Positions 25,414-34,200 of a DNA stretch of 64,000 bases are shown piece by piece. This stretch comes from JBBROS01 sp963752225 (GTDB lineage Bacteria > Pseudomonadota > Alphaproteobacteria > Acetobacterales > Acetobacteraceae). The DNA lies in contig CAVVXS010000007.1 of assembly GCA_963752225.1 (NCBI GenBank), positions 124,001 to 188,000 on the forward strand. Direction: 5' to 3'. The notes below the pieces were generated by a model. The model saw only the letters and a list, made by a program, of their open reading frames with translations, ran no database searches and was not told where the DNA came from. Position 1 is the stretch's first letter. Each line of letters opens with the position of its first letter. Made by a program: the position numbers and the translations under genes.

Positions 25414-25892
25414 TACAGCACCACGTGGCCGCCGAACGACAGCACGATCAGCACCGACACCAAGCACAGGATCACCAGGATCGACAGCGCCCACCGCAAG
25501 GCCATGTAGGGCTTCGGCACCAGCCCAGCCTGATCGGCCCGCGCCTCGACGATGGTCAGCGCGATGAATCCCGCCGCCATGATGCCGAGCCCGACCAGCG
25601 GCAGGCCGATGAACGTCACCAGCAGCCCGGCCCAGCCGATCAGCGACGGCACCACGCCCAAGCCGAACCGCGACCGCTGCACCGGCTCGGTCTGGTTGGT
25701 GCCGGCCTGCAGCGCGAGGCCCCAATGCACGCCGCCGAGAAAGGCGAGGATCACCGCCGCATAACCCTGCAACGCCAGCAGCGAGCGGGTGGCGCCCTCG
25801 CCCTGCAGCATCGTCGCACCCAGGCTGCCGGCGATGAACGGGATCAGCCCGGCGGCGCCGAGCAGGATGGCGATAAGCGGAACGGTGCGCAT
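25413..25892 (-). CDS. Small integral membrane protein, DUF3429-like
   Basis: A 159-residue protein with about five hydrophobic helices (IAILLGAAGLIPFIAG, YAAVILAFLGGVHWGLAL, LIGWAGLLVTFIGLPLVG, IMAAGFIALTIVEA, ALSILVILCLVSVLIVLSF). The GVHWG motif is typical of DUF3429 proteins, whose role is unknown. It is divergent from the CNNM-type gene. An upstream start at 26144 overlaps that gene and is rejected; ATG 25892 begins at the first helix. Confidence 0.7.
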   Translation of the reverse strand: MRTVPLIAILLGAAGLIPFIAGSLGATMLQGEGATRSLLALQGYAAVILAFLGGVHWGLALQAGTNQTEPVQRSRFGLGVVPSLIGWAGLLVTFIGLPLVGLGIMAAGFIALTIVEARADQAGLVPKPYMALRWALSILVILCLVSVLIVLSFGGHVVL

Positions 25893-25973
25893 GGCCGCGG
25901 GTGTAGAGCAACCCCGCCCGGTAGGGAACCGGGGCGGTGCCATCGGCCGGCATTCGGGATATAGGGTGCGGCC

Positions 25974-27269
25974 ATGGGCGCCGGCTTCGAACTGTTCATC
26001 GTTCTCTTGTTGATCGTACTCAACGGCGTGTTCGCGTTGAGTGAGCTGGCCTTGGTCTCGGTCCGGCGTGCCCGGCTGATCGTCTTGGAGCGGCAGGGCG
26101 TCAAAGGCGCCGCCATCGCCCGGCTGCTGTCGGAGGATCCGCAACGCTTCCTGCCGGCGGTGCAGATCGGCATTACCTTAGTCAGCGTGCTGGCCGGCGT
26201 GTTCGGCGGCGCCCGGATCAGCGGTCGGCTCAGCGCCTGGCTGGAAACCTTCCCGGTCATGCGTCCCTTCGCGGAGTCGCTGGCGCTGACGATCGTCGTG
26301 GTGCTGACCACCTACCTGACGCTGGTGATCGGTGAGCTGGTGCCCAAGCAGCTCGCTCTGCGGCAGCCGGAGCGGGTGTCGGCGGCGATTGCCGGGCCGC
26401 TGTCGTGGCTGGCGAAGGTCGGCGGCCCCATCGTGTGGGTGCTGGGCAAGTCCTCGAATTTGGTGCTCCGCGTGTTCGGCCACCACGACGGCGACCGCCC
26501 TGGGGTCACGGAGGAGGAGCTGAAGGCGGTGCTGGCCGAGGGCGCGCAGGAAGGCGTGCTCGAGACCGAGGAACGGGTGATGATCGAGCGCCTGCTGCGT
26601 CTGGCCGACAAACCGGTGCGGGCGATCATGACGCCGCGCAACGAGCTCGCCTGGATCGACCGCCGCGACCCCAAGGCCGACATCGTGGCCACGCTGCGGG
26701 AAGCGGCGCACAGCCGGTTCGTCGTGTGCGAGGGCGCCATCGACAACGTGGTGGGCGTGGTTCAGGCGAAGCTGCTGCTGGACCGGCTGCTGGCCGGCGG
26801 CGACCTGTCGATCTCGGCGGTGCTGCAGAAGCCGATGGTGATCCCGGATACCGCGACCGCGCTCGACGCGCTGGAGCGGATGAAGGGCGACCAGGTCGGG
26901 CTCACGCTGGTGATGGACGAGTACGGCAGCTTCGAAGGCGTGGTGACGGCGGCCGACGTGCTGCAGGCGATCGTCGGTGAAGCGCGGCCGCCGGAGCCCG
27001 ACCCGTCGGCGCCGGATGCGACGGCGGGGCCGCTGCTGCTGGACGGGGCGATGCCGGTGGACGAGATCAAGTCACGGCTGGAACTGCCGGATCTGCCGTC
27101 GGAGGGCAGCTATCACACGCTGGGCGGCCTGCTGCTGGCGTTGCTGCGGCGGGTGCCGAAGGCGGGCGACCGGATCGTCTTCGCCGGCTGGCGCTTCGAG
27201 GTTGTGGAAATGGACGGCCGCCGCGTCGCCAAGGTGAGCACGATGCCCGAACCCGCCGCAGAAGGATAG
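25974..27269 (+). CDS. CNNM/HlyC-CorC family transporter (DUF21-CBS-CorC)
   Basis: A 431-residue membrane protein. A DUF21 transmembrane domain (about 1-190) starts LFIVLLLIVLNGVFALSELA, the hallmark of CNNM/CorC/YfjD proteins. A pair of CBS domains (about 200-330; VRAIMTPRNELAWID, LVMDEYGSFEGVVTAADVL) follows, then a CorC_HlyC domain (about 345-425; YHTLGGLLLALLRRVPKAG). Relatives export or regulate Mg2+ or Co2+; the old name hemolysin reflects a paralogue. It appears monocistronic, with a GC repeat right after its stop. Confidence 0.9.
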   Translation: MGAGFELFIVLLLIVLNGVFALSELALVSVRRARLIVLERQGVKGAAIARLLSEDPQRFLPAVQIGITLVSVLAGVFGGARISGRLSAWLETFPVMRPFAESLALTIVVVLTTYLTLVIGELVPKQLALRQPERVSAAIAGPLSWLAKVGGPIVWVLGKSSNLVLRVFGHHDGDRPGVTEEELKAVLAEGAQEGVLETEERVMIERLLRLADKPVRAIMTPRNELAWIDRRDPKADIVATLREAAHSRFVVCEGAIDNVVGVVQAKLLLDRLLAGGDLSISAVLQKPMVIPDTATALDALERMKGDQVGLTLVMDEYGSFEGVVTAADVLQAIVGEARPPEPDPSAPDATAGPLLLDGAMPVDEIKSRLELPDLPSEGSYHTLGGLLLALLRRVPKAGDRIVFAGWRFEVVEMDGRRVAKVSTMPEPAAEG

Positions 27270-27275
27270 AATATG

Positions 27276-27321
27276 CGGGTCCGGGGCCGCCGGCCCCGGC
27301 GGGTCCAGGGCAGCGCCCTGG
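27276..27321. repeat. Two-hairpin GC repeat, copy 2
   Basis: Same unit as at 13027-13075, with fuller symmetry here: GGGGCCGCCGGCCCC forms the first stem and CAGGGCAGCGCCCTG the second. It fills most of the gap between the CNNM-type gene and the dpp operon and could end the first transcript. Confidence 0.8.
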
Positions 27322-27357
27322 TTCCCTCGCCCAAAGAACCACCCTAAGCTCGAACCG

Positions 27358-28281
27358 ATGACCGGATACATCCTGAGGCGCCTGGCCGCCATCGGCGCCT
27401 TGGCGTTCGGGATCACGCTGCTGGTCTTCCTCATCATCCGGCTGATCCCCGGTGACCCCGCCGTGGTCATGCTCGGCACCAATGCCGGCGACCCGGCGCT
27501 GATCGAGCGCCTGCATCAGCAACTCGGGCTCGACCGCAGCATTCCGGCGCAATACCTGGTCTGGCTCGGCAACGTGCTGCACGGCGACTTCGGCTACTCC
27601 TATGGGCAGCAGCAATCGGTCGCCTCGCTGATCGGCGAGAACTTGCCGGCCACGGTGCAGCTCACGGTCGCCAGCCTGTCGCTGTCGCTGCTGCTTGGTT
27701 CGGCGATCGGCGTCGCCGCGGCGATCCGGCGCAACCGGCTGGTCGACACCGCGGCGATGGGTGTCGCGCTCGCCTTCATGTCGATCCCGAGCTTTTGGCT
27801 CGGCTTGCTGCTGATCCTGTTGTTCGCGGTGCAGCTGCCATGGTTCGACGTGGTCGGCGGCGCCTCGCTGAAGGGCCTCGTGCTGCCGGCCGCGACGCTG
27901 GCCTTGGGCACGGCCGGGTTCAACGCGCGCTTCGTCCGCTCGAGCGTGGTGCAGGCGCAAACCCAGCGCCACGTGCTGACGGCGCGGGCCAAAGGGGTGC
28001 GGTCGCGCGACGTGTTCCGCCGCCACGTGCTGCGCAACGCGCTGCTGCCGGTGCTGACGGTGGCCGGGCTGCAGGTCGGGCAGCTGCTGTCGGGGACGGT
28101 GATCGTGGAGACGGTGTTCTCGCGCCCCGGCATCGGCCGGCTGCTGGTGCAGGCGATCCTGGCCAAGGACTACCTGACGGTGCAGGCGGTGGTACTGATC
28201 ATCGCCATCATCTATGCGCTGTGCAATTTCGCGGTCGACGTAATGTATCCGCTGCTCGATCCCCGGGTCGGACACCGGTGA
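27358..28281 (+). CDS. Peptide-type ABC permease, DppB-like
   Basis: A 307-residue permease with about six helices. The DppB-type N-terminus (YILRRLAAIGALAFGITLLV, then IIRLIPGDPAVVMLG) and the coupling loop (LTARAKGVRSRDVFRRHVLR) are clear. It opens the operon dppB-dppC-dppA-amidohydrolase-dppD-dppF (27358-34105), a complete importer for dipeptides or related amides. The stop overlaps the next start in GTGA. Confidence 0.92.
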   Translation: MTGYILRRLAAIGALAFGITLLVFLIIRLIPGDPAVVMLGTNAGDPALIERLHQQLGLDRSIPAQYLVWLGNVLHGDFGYSYGQQQSVASLIGENLPATVQLTVASLSLSLLLGSAIGVAAAIRRNRLVDTAAMGVALAFMSIPSFWLGLLLILLFAVQLPWFDVVGGASLKGLVLPAATLALGTAGFNARFVRSSVVQAQTQRHVLTARAKGVRSRDVFRRHVLRNALLPVLTVAGLQVGQLLSGTVIVETVFSRPGIGRLLVQAILAKDYLTVQAVVLIIAIIYALCNFAVDVMYPLLDPRVGHR

Positions 28282-29168
28282 CGCCGGACCAGCAGGCGGG
28301 CGCCGCGGTGCCAGACCTCGCCGCCGGAACCGGTCGGCACGGCTGGCTGCGGGACGCGCTGCGGCACCGCAGCCTGGCCGCCGGGATGCTGATCACGGCG
28401 ATGCTGCTGCTGGTGATCGCGGCCGCACCGCTGCTGACGCAGGCTGACCCGAACTTGCAGGACCCGCTGGCGAGCTTCGCCCCGCCCTCCGCCGAGCACC
28501 CGATGGGCGCCGACGCGTTCGGGCGCGACCTGTTCGCCCGGGTGCTGCACGGCGGCCGCACCACCATCCTGGCCAGCCTTTGCGTGGTGACGCTCGGCGG
28601 CCTCGCCGGGACGACGCTTGGGGTGATCGCAGGCTATGCCGGCGGCGTGACTCGGTTCGCCATCATGCGGCTGGTGGATCTGCTGCTGGCGTTTCCCGGA
28701 ATCCTTCTGGCACTGGCCGTTTCGGCGGTGCTGGGGCCGGGGCTGGTGAACGGGGTGCTCGCAGTCGCCGTGGTGCTGACGCCCATCTATGCGCGGCTGG
28801 TCGAAGGGGCGACCGCCGAAGTGCGGCACCTGCCGTACGTGGACGCCGCGGTGACGCTCGGGGCCGGAGCGCCGCGCATCATCCTGCGGCACATCCTGCC
28901 CAATATTTCGCCGGGGATCATCGTGCTGACCACCACCTGGCTCGGCGTCGCCGTGCTGTGGATCGCCGCACTCGGGTTCATCGGCGTGGGCGTGCAGCCG
29001 CCTTTGCCGGAATGGGGCGCGATCCTGAACGACGGCCAGAACTACATCACGATCGCCTGGTGGATCACCGTGTTCCCCGGCATGTTTCTCGCACTGATGG
29101 TGATCGGGGTGAACCTGATCGGCGACGGGCTGCGGGATCAGCTCGATCCGACGTTGACGCGCCACTAG
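28278..29168 (+). CDS. Peptide-type ABC permease, DppC-like
   Basis: A 296-residue permease. The N-terminal helix (LAAGMLITAMLLLVIAAAP) is followed by the DppC hallmark HPMGADAFGRDLFARVLHGG, then the coupling loop DAAVTLGAGAPRIILRHILP and FIGVGVQPPLPEWG. GTG start, overlapping dppB. The TAG stop lies within the left end of a 108-base inverted-repeat element, so the element may have supplied or trimmed the C-terminus. Confidence 0.92.
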   Translation: MTPDQQAGAAVPDLAAGTGRHGWLRDALRHRSLAAGMLITAMLLLVIAAAPLLTQADPNLQDPLASFAPPSAEHPMGADAFGRDLFARVLHGGRTTILASLCVVTLGGLAGTTLGVIAGYAGGVTRFAIMRLVDLLLAFPGILLALAVSAVLGPGLVNGVLAVAVVLTPIYARLVEGATAEVRHLPYVDAAVTLGAGAPRIILRHILPNISPGIIVLTTTWLGVAVLWIAALGFIGVGVQPPLPEWGAILNDGQNYITIAWWITVFPGMFLALMVIGVNLIGDGLRDQLDPTLTRH

Positions 29169-29272
29169 AGCAGCATCCGACCGAACCGGATCAGTTCGGT
29201 CGGATTAAGTTGCTCTACCGACTTAGTTTCAGAGCACTACTCCCGAGCCGGTTGGCTCGGGAAATGCTCTAG
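29165..29272. repeat. 108-base palindromic element with 8-base terminal inverted repeats
   Basis: The ends are perfect inverted repeats (CTAGAGCA and TGCTCTAG). Inside are a perfect 12-bp stem (ATCCGACCGAAC / GTTCGGTCGGAT, 29175-29205), a short TAAGT/ACTTA stem and a CCCGAGCC/GGCTCGGG stem (29242-29261). It sits between dppC and the receptor gene within the operon. It resembles small palindromic elements frequent in alphaproteobacterial genomes and may modulate the transcript between the two genes. Confidence 0.75.
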
Positions 29273-29279
29273 GGAGACG

Positions 29280-29324
29280 AGGGCTCCACCCTCGACCCGC
29301 CGGGGCCAGCGGCCCCGGATCCGC
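29280..29324. repeat. Two-hairpin GC repeat, copy 3 (inverted)
   Basis: The reverse complement of the unit at 13027 and 27276: GGGCTCCACCCTC then GACCCGCCGGGGCC, AGCGGCCCCGGATCC. It directly follows the 108-base element, so two repeat types are stacked between dppC and the receptor gene. Confidence 0.75.
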
Positions 29325-29345
29325 AGACGATGAGGAGCATCCGCC

Positions 29346-30905
29346 ATGGGCCGTTTTATTGCTGTTTTCGCCGCCTGCTTGCTGGCGCAGCCGGCGATGG
29401 CGGCGCCGGACAAGGACGCCAAGATCGTCGTCGGCTGGGCCGGGCCGTTCGACACGCTGAATCCGGCCACCACCGGCAACCGCAACGTCGGGCCGATCAA
29501 CGTCAACATGTTCGACACGCTGGTCTGGCTGACGCCCGACTTCCAGGTCACTTCCGGGTTGGCCACCAAGTGGGAGATCTCGGACGACAAGAAGACCTAT
29601 ACCTTTACGTTGCGCGAAAACGTTACCTTCCACGACGGCACGCCGTTCGATGCCGACGCGGTGGTCGCCAACTTCGACTACATCGGCGACAAGACGACGC
29701 AGTCGAAGATCTCGCTCAGCCTGCTCGGCTCCTGCACCGCGGCCAAGGCGGTGGCGAAATACACCGTCCAGGTCAGCTGCAGCGCCCCCTACGCCCCGTT
29801 TCTGGCGCAGCTCGGCGAGCCCTATCTCGGCATGCAGTCGCCCAAGGCGATCAAGGAGTTCGGGCCGGACCTCGGGCTGCATCCGGTCGGCACCGGCCCG
29901 TTCAGCCTCGTCAGTTACCAGGCCGGGCAGAGCCTGGTCATCAAGCGCAACGACGCCTACGCCTGGAACCCGCCGGCGACCAAGTTCACCGGGCCGCCGG
30001 ACATCGCGCAGATCACCTTCCAGATCGTCAGCAGCCCGCAGGCGCGGGTCAGCCAGTTCCAGGCCGGGCAATCCGAGGTGATCCAGGACGTGCCCGGCGT
30101 GTTCTGGAACGCGCTGGGCAAGATGAACCGGTTCAACGCGATCCCGATGCCGATCACCGGCATGGGGATCTTCGCGCCGATCAACGCCGGCAGCTTCCCG
30201 ACCGACGACCTCGCAGTGCGCCGGGCGATCCAGTATGCGGTGGACAAGAAGGGCGTGGTGCAGCTCGCCGATGCCGGGGCCTACCCGGTCAGCAACACGC
30301 CGCTGGTGCAGGGCATGACCGGCTACGACGCCGCGCTGGAGAACGCCTATCCGTTCGATCCGGCCAAGGCCGAGGCGACGCTGAAGGCGGCCGGTTGGAC
30401 CAAGCCGGGCGAGTTTTGGGAGAAGGACGGCAAGCGCCTCGCGCTCAAGATCACCGCCATCTCCACCTCGACCTCCTACCCGCTGCTGGCCCAGGCCATC
30501 CAGGGCTACCTGCGCAAGGCCGGCATGGACGCCAGCGTGGAGCAGATGGCGACCCCCGCCTGGCTCGCGGCCAACATCAAGGGCGACATGTCGCTGACGC
30601 CGCTGCAATACATCGGCGTCGATCCGGACGCGCTGCGGCTGTGGTTCACCCCGGACCAGTATTTCAATTGGAGCCACTTCACAGATCCGGCGCTGACGAA
30701 GCTGATCGCCGACGGACAGCAGGAGCTCGACCCGGCCAAGCGCAACGCGCTCTACGCGCAGGCGCAGAAGATCATCATGGACCAGGCGATCGAGCTGCCG
30801 ATCCGGCAGAACATCGACCTGATCATGACCAGCAAGAAGCTCACCGGGCTGAGCTACTCGGGCGGCGGGTTCGCCTATTTCGGCGCCGCGTCGATGGCGA
30901 AGTGA
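29346..30905 (+). CDS. Peptide-type ABC binding protein, family 5 (DppA-like)
   Basis: A 519-residue periplasmic receptor. The signal peptide is MGRFIAVFAACLLAQPAMA, and the mature part reads KDAKIVVGWAGPFDTLNPAT. Family 5 features are the LVWLTPDFQVTSGLATKWEI stretch, FTLRENVTFHDGTPFDADAV and LHPVGTGPFSLVSYQ. GAGGAG precedes the ATG. It is the receptor of the complete Dpp-like system. The amidohydrolase that follows suggests its ligand is a peptide, cyclic amide or similar compound hydrolysed after import. Confidence 0.92.
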   Translation: MGRFIAVFAACLLAQPAMAAPDKDAKIVVGWAGPFDTLNPATTGNRNVGPINVNMFDTLVWLTPDFQVTSGLATKWEISDDKKTYTFTLRENVTFHDGTPFDADAVVANFDYIGDKTTQSKISLSLLGSCTAAKAVAKYTVQVSCSAPYAPFLAQLGEPYLGMQSPKAIKEFGPDLGLHPVGTGPFSLVSYQAGQSLVIKRNDAYAWNPPATKFTGPPDIAQITFQIVSSPQARVSQFQAGQSEVIQDVPGVFWNALGKMNRFNAIPMPITGMGIFAPINAGSFPTDDLAVRRAIQYAVDKKGVVQLADAGAYPVSNTPLVQGMTGYDAALENAYPFDPAKAEATLKAAGWTKPGEFWEKDGKRLALKITAISTSTSYPLLAQAIQGYLRKAGMDASVEQMATPAWLAANIKGDMSLTPLQYIGVDPDALRLWFTPDQYFNWSHFTDPALTKLIADGQQELDPAKRNALYAQAQKIIMDQAIELPIRQNIDLIMTSKKLTGLSYSGGGFAYFGAASMAK

Positions 30906-30910
30906 GCGCC

Positions 30911-32152
30911 ATGCGCACCACCGTGATCCATGCCGACCGCCTGATCGACGGCACCGGCGCCGCCGCCCTTACCGACGCCGTCCTGCTGATCGAGGACGGC
31001 ACAATCGGCGACGTGTTCCAGGGCCGCCCGCCGGAGGGCAGGGTGCCCGCCGACGCCGCCGAGCTGCGGTTCCCCGGTTGCACCGTGCTGCCGGGGCTGA
31101 TCGACACCCATGTCCACCTCAACCTGCCCGGCAACGGCGTTACGCTCGAGACCGCCGTGCGCGAAACCGACGGCACCCTGGTTGCCACCTCCACCCTGTG
31201 CGCTGCCCGCGCCTTGGCGGCCGGCATCACCACCGTGCGCGACCTCGGCGGTGCGCGGGCCACCGTGTTCGACGCGCGGCGGGCGTTCGAGCTGGGCCAT
31301 GGGCACGGCGCCCGCGTTCTCGCCTGCGGCCAGCCGATCACCATCACCGGCGGCCATACCTGGTATTTTGGCGGGGAAGCAGACGGCGAGGACGGGCTGC
31401 GGCGTAAGGTGCGCGAGATGGCCAAGCTCGGCGCCGACTTCATCAAGGTGATGGCGACCGGCGGCGGCACCGTGAACACCATGTCCTGGCTGCCGTCGTA
31501 TAGCCGCGCGGAACTGGCGGCGCTGGCCGACGAGGCACACAGGCTCGGCCGCAAGATCACTGCGCATTGCCTGTGCGCCGAGGCGACGGAGTGGGTGGTG
31601 GAGGCCGGGTTCGACGGCATCGAGCATGCCGGCTTCCTGACCGATCGCGCCGGGCATCAGCGGTTCGTGCCGGGCACGGCCGAGAAGGTGGCCCGGTCCG
31701 GCATCCCGTGCACCAGCACGCTTGCGGTCGGCGGCTTCATGCTGCGGGCGCTGCGGGCGATGGAGCGGCGCTCGCCGGAGGACCAGGCCGCGCTCGACCG
31801 CTGGCTACGCATGTTCGACGACAATCTGGCGCAGTTCCGGCAGATGCGCGAGGCCGGCGTCATTTGGGTCGCCGGCACCGACGCCGGCTGGCGCTTCACC
31901 ACCATCGAGGGGATGCCGCTCGAGCTCGAGCTGATGCAGCAGGGCGGCATGTCGGCGTTGGACGCCATCACCGCCGGCACCGGGCTGGCGGCGCGGGTGC
32001 TCGGCATCGACGACCGGGTCGGCACCTTGCGGCCCGGCATGGCCGCCGACGTGCTGCTGGTGGCCGGCAACCCGCTCGACGACCTGTCGCGCCTGGCCGA
32101 CGTGCGTTTGGTGATGCAGGGCGGTGACGTCCGGGTTCAACGTCCGGCGTGA
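30911..32152 (+). CDS. Amidohydrolase, imidazolonepropionase/Xaa-Pro dipeptidase-like
   Basis: A 413-residue metal-dependent hydrolase. The N-terminal metal motif is LPGLIDTHVHLNLPG (HxH), with later ligands in ADFIKVMATGG (Lys), RKITAHCLCAEATEWV (His), DGIEHAG (His) and AGTDAGW (Asp). It ends with the usual TLRPGMAADVLLVAGNPLDD. The subfamily includes enzymes cleaving Xaa-Pro or N-acyl amino acids and imidazolonepropionate. Sitting between the receptor and ATPase genes, with its stop overlapping dppD in GTGA, it likely processes the imported ligand in the cytoplasm. A GTG at 30902 overlapping the receptor stop is an alternative start. Confidence 0.88.
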   Translation: MRTTVIHADRLIDGTGAAALTDAVLLIEDGTIGDVFQGRPPEGRVPADAAELRFPGCTVLPGLIDTHVHLNLPGNGVTLETAVRETDGTLVATSTLCAARALAAGITTVRDLGGARATVFDARRAFELGHGHGARVLACGQPITITGGHTWYFGGEADGEDGLRRKVREMAKLGADFIKVMATGGGTVNTMSWLPSYSRAELAALADEAHRLGRKITAHCLCAEATEWVVEAGFDGIEHAGFLTDRAGHQRFVPGTAEKVARSGIPCTSTLAVGGFMLRALRAMERRSPEDQAALDRWLRMFDDNLAQFRQMREAGVIWVAGTDAGWRFTTIEGMPLELELMQQGGMSALDAITAGTGLAARVLGIDDRVGTLRPGMAADVLLVAGNPLDDLSRLADVRLVMQGGDVRVQRPA

Positions 32153-33117
32153 CCGGAGCGGCGGCCAGCCTGCTGGAGGTGCAGGACCTTCGCACGCACT
32201 TCCGCACCCGGGCCGGCGTGGTCAAGGCGGTGGACGGGGTGAGCTTCGCGGTTGCGGCGGGCGGCAGCCTGGGGATCGTCGGCGAGTCCGGGTCGGGCAA
32301 GACCATCACCTCGATGTCGATCATGCGCCTGCTGGAGCCGCCTGGCTTCGTCGCCGGCGGGCGCGTCCTGTTCCACGGCCGCGACATGATGGGCTTGTCC
32401 GAGGCGGAGATCCGCGACATCCGCGGGCGGCAGATCTGCCTCGTGTTCCAGGACCCGATGACGGCACTGAACCCCGTCTACCGGGTCGGCGATCAGGTGG
32501 TGGAGGCATTGCAGGCGCACGGCGACGTCCGCCGCCGCGAGGCGATGGAGCGGACAGTGGCGATGTTCCGCCTGCTCGGCATCCCGGCGCCGGAGCGGCG
32601 GGTGCACGAGTACCCGCACCAGCTCAGCGGCGGCATGCGGCAGCGGGTGACGATTGCGATCGCGCTGATCAACGAGCCCGAGCTGCTGATCCTCGACGAG
32701 CCGACCACGGCGCTGGACGTGACGATCCAGGCGCAGATCCTCGACTTGGTGCGCGGCTTGCGGCGCCGGGTGAACACGGCGGTGCTGCTGATCACCCACG
32801 ACATCGGCGTGGTCGAGGAGATCTGCGAGCAGGTGGTGGTGATGTACGGCGGCCGGGTGATGGAGCGCGGCACGGTCGGGCAGGTGACGGCCGACCCGAA
32901 GCACCCGTACACGCGTGGCCTGCTGGCCTCCATCCCGACCCGGGCCAAGCGCGGCGCCCGGCTGGAGGCGATCGGCGGCGCGGTGCCGAACCCGTTGCGC
33001 ATGCCGCCGGGCTGCCCGTTCCAGCCGCGCTGTCCGCAAGCGATGGCGGCCTGCGCGACCGACCCTGGGTTCCGCGACCCCGGTGACGGGCGCAGCGTCG
33101 CGTGCTGGCTGTACTGA
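32149..33117 (+). CDS. Peptide-type ABC ATPase, DppD-like
   Basis: A 322-residue ATPase with Walker A GESGSGKT, signature LSGGMRQRV, Walker B LLILDEPTTALD and the H-loop ITHDIGVV. The C-terminal oligopeptide ABC region (YTRGLLASIPT; CPFQPRCPQAM with Cys residues) is typical of DppD/OppD. GTG start overlapping the amidohydrolase stop. It forms the motor with the next gene. Confidence 0.94.
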   Translation: MTGAAASLLEVQDLRTHFRTRAGVVKAVDGVSFAVAAGGSLGIVGESGSGKTITSMSIMRLLEPPGFVAGGRVLFHGRDMMGLSEAEIRDIRGRQICLVFQDPMTALNPVYRVGDQVVEALQAHGDVRRREAMERTVAMFRLLGIPAPERRVHEYPHQLSGGMRQRVTIAIALINEPELLILDEPTTALDVTIQAQILDLVRGLRRRVNTAVLLITHDIGVVEEICEQVVVMYGGRVMERGTVGQVTADPKHPYTRGLLASIPTRAKRGARLEAIGGAVPNPLRMPPGCPFQPRCPQAMAACATDPGFRDPGDGRSVACWLY

Positions 33118-33118
33118 G

Positions 33119-34105
33119 ATGGACGGGAGCACGCCGCTCCTGGACGTGCGTGGACTGCGCACGTTCTTCAAGAAACCCGGCGGCGCGGTGGTCAAGGCGG
33201 TGGACGACGTCTCCTTCACCATCCGCCGCGGCGAGACCTTCGGGCTGGTCGGCGAGTCCGGCTGCGGCAAGTCCACGCTGGGCCGCTCGATCCTGCGGCT
33301 CGAGCAGCCGCAATCCGGACAGGTCCTGTTCGAGGGCGAGGACCTGCTCACCTTGCCGCCGGCTCGGCTGAAGCAGGTTCGGCGCAACATCCAGGCGATC
33401 TTCCAGGATCCGCACGGCTCGCTCGACCCGCGGATGACGGTGCGGCAAACCATCGCCGAGGGCCTGATCGTGCAGGGTCTGCTGCGCCGCGACGAGCGCG
33501 ACGAGCGCATCGAGCAGCTCGTGGACGTGGTCGGGCTCAGGCGCGAGCACCTCGGCCGCTTTCCGCACGAGTTCAGCGGCGGCCAGCGGCAGCGGATCGG
33601 CATCGCCCGTGCGCTGGCGCTGCGCCCGAAATTCGTGCTGGCGGACGAGCCGGTCTCGGCGCTCGACGTGTCGGTGCAATCGCAGGTGCTGAACCTGCTG
33701 ATGGACCTGCAGCGCGAGTTCGGCCTGACCTACCTGTTCATCGCGCACGATCTCGCGGTGGTGGAGTATCTCAGCGACCGGGTCGGGGTGATGTATCTCG
33801 GCCGTTTGGTGGAGTTGGCGAGCGCCGAGCGCTTGTACGACGATCCGCGGATGCCATACACGCGGGCGCTGCTGTCGGCGACGCCGGGCAGCGAGCGGGC
33901 GACCGGGCGCAAGCGGATCGTGCTCGGCGGCGACGTGCCGAGCCCGCTCGACCCGCCGTCCGGCTGCCCGTTTCGCACTCGCTGCTGGCTGGCGCAGGAG
34001 GTCTGCGCCGCCGAACGGCCGGCCCTGCGCGAGGTGGCGCCCGAGCACTTCGCCGCCTGCCACTTTGCCGACGACCCCGAGCGGCTGGCGGCCATGCCGG
34101 CCTGA
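33119..34105 (+). CDS. Peptide-type ABC ATPase, DppF-like
   Basis: A 328-residue ATPase: Walker A GESGCGKS, Q-loop AIFQDPHGSLDPR (the DppF/OppF form), signature FSGGQRQRI, Walker B VLADEPVSALD and H-loop IAHDLAVVEYL. The C-terminal Cys-containing region (CPFRTRCWLAQEVC) completes the family pattern. The ATG lies one base after the dppD stop. It closes the importer operon. Confidence 0.94.
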   Translation: MDGSTPLLDVRGLRTFFKKPGGAVVKAVDDVSFTIRRGETFGLVGESGCGKSTLGRSILRLEQPQSGQVLFEGEDLLTLPPARLKQVRRNIQAIFQDPHGSLDPRMTVRQTIAEGLIVQGLLRRDERDERIEQLVDVVGLRREHLGRFPHEFSGGQRQRIGIARALALRPKFVLADEPVSALDVSVQSQVLNLLMDLQREFGLTYLFIAHDLAVVEYLSDRVGVMYLGRLVELASAERLYDDPRMPYTRALLSATPGSERATGRKRIVLGGDVPSPLDPPSGCPFRTRCWLAQEVCAAERPALREVAPEHFAACHFADDPERLAAMPA

Positions 34106-34200
34106 CCGGACTCGGCTCCCCACCCGGCACGGTCTGGCGGAGCGGCGGCGGGCTGACTACCTTCGCGAACAGTGCGAACCGTCTGGCCGAGGAGGTGCCC

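Noticed and set aside
23041..25953. A 970-codon minus-strand frame opposite the amino acid importer
   Set aside because: His/Arg/Pro-rich shadow; the plus-strand permeases and receptor have clear motifs and linked starts.
25893..26144. Longer start for the DUF3429-like membrane protein
   Set aside because: The extra segment overlaps the divergent CNNM-type gene and its promoter and is not hydrophobic like the rest.
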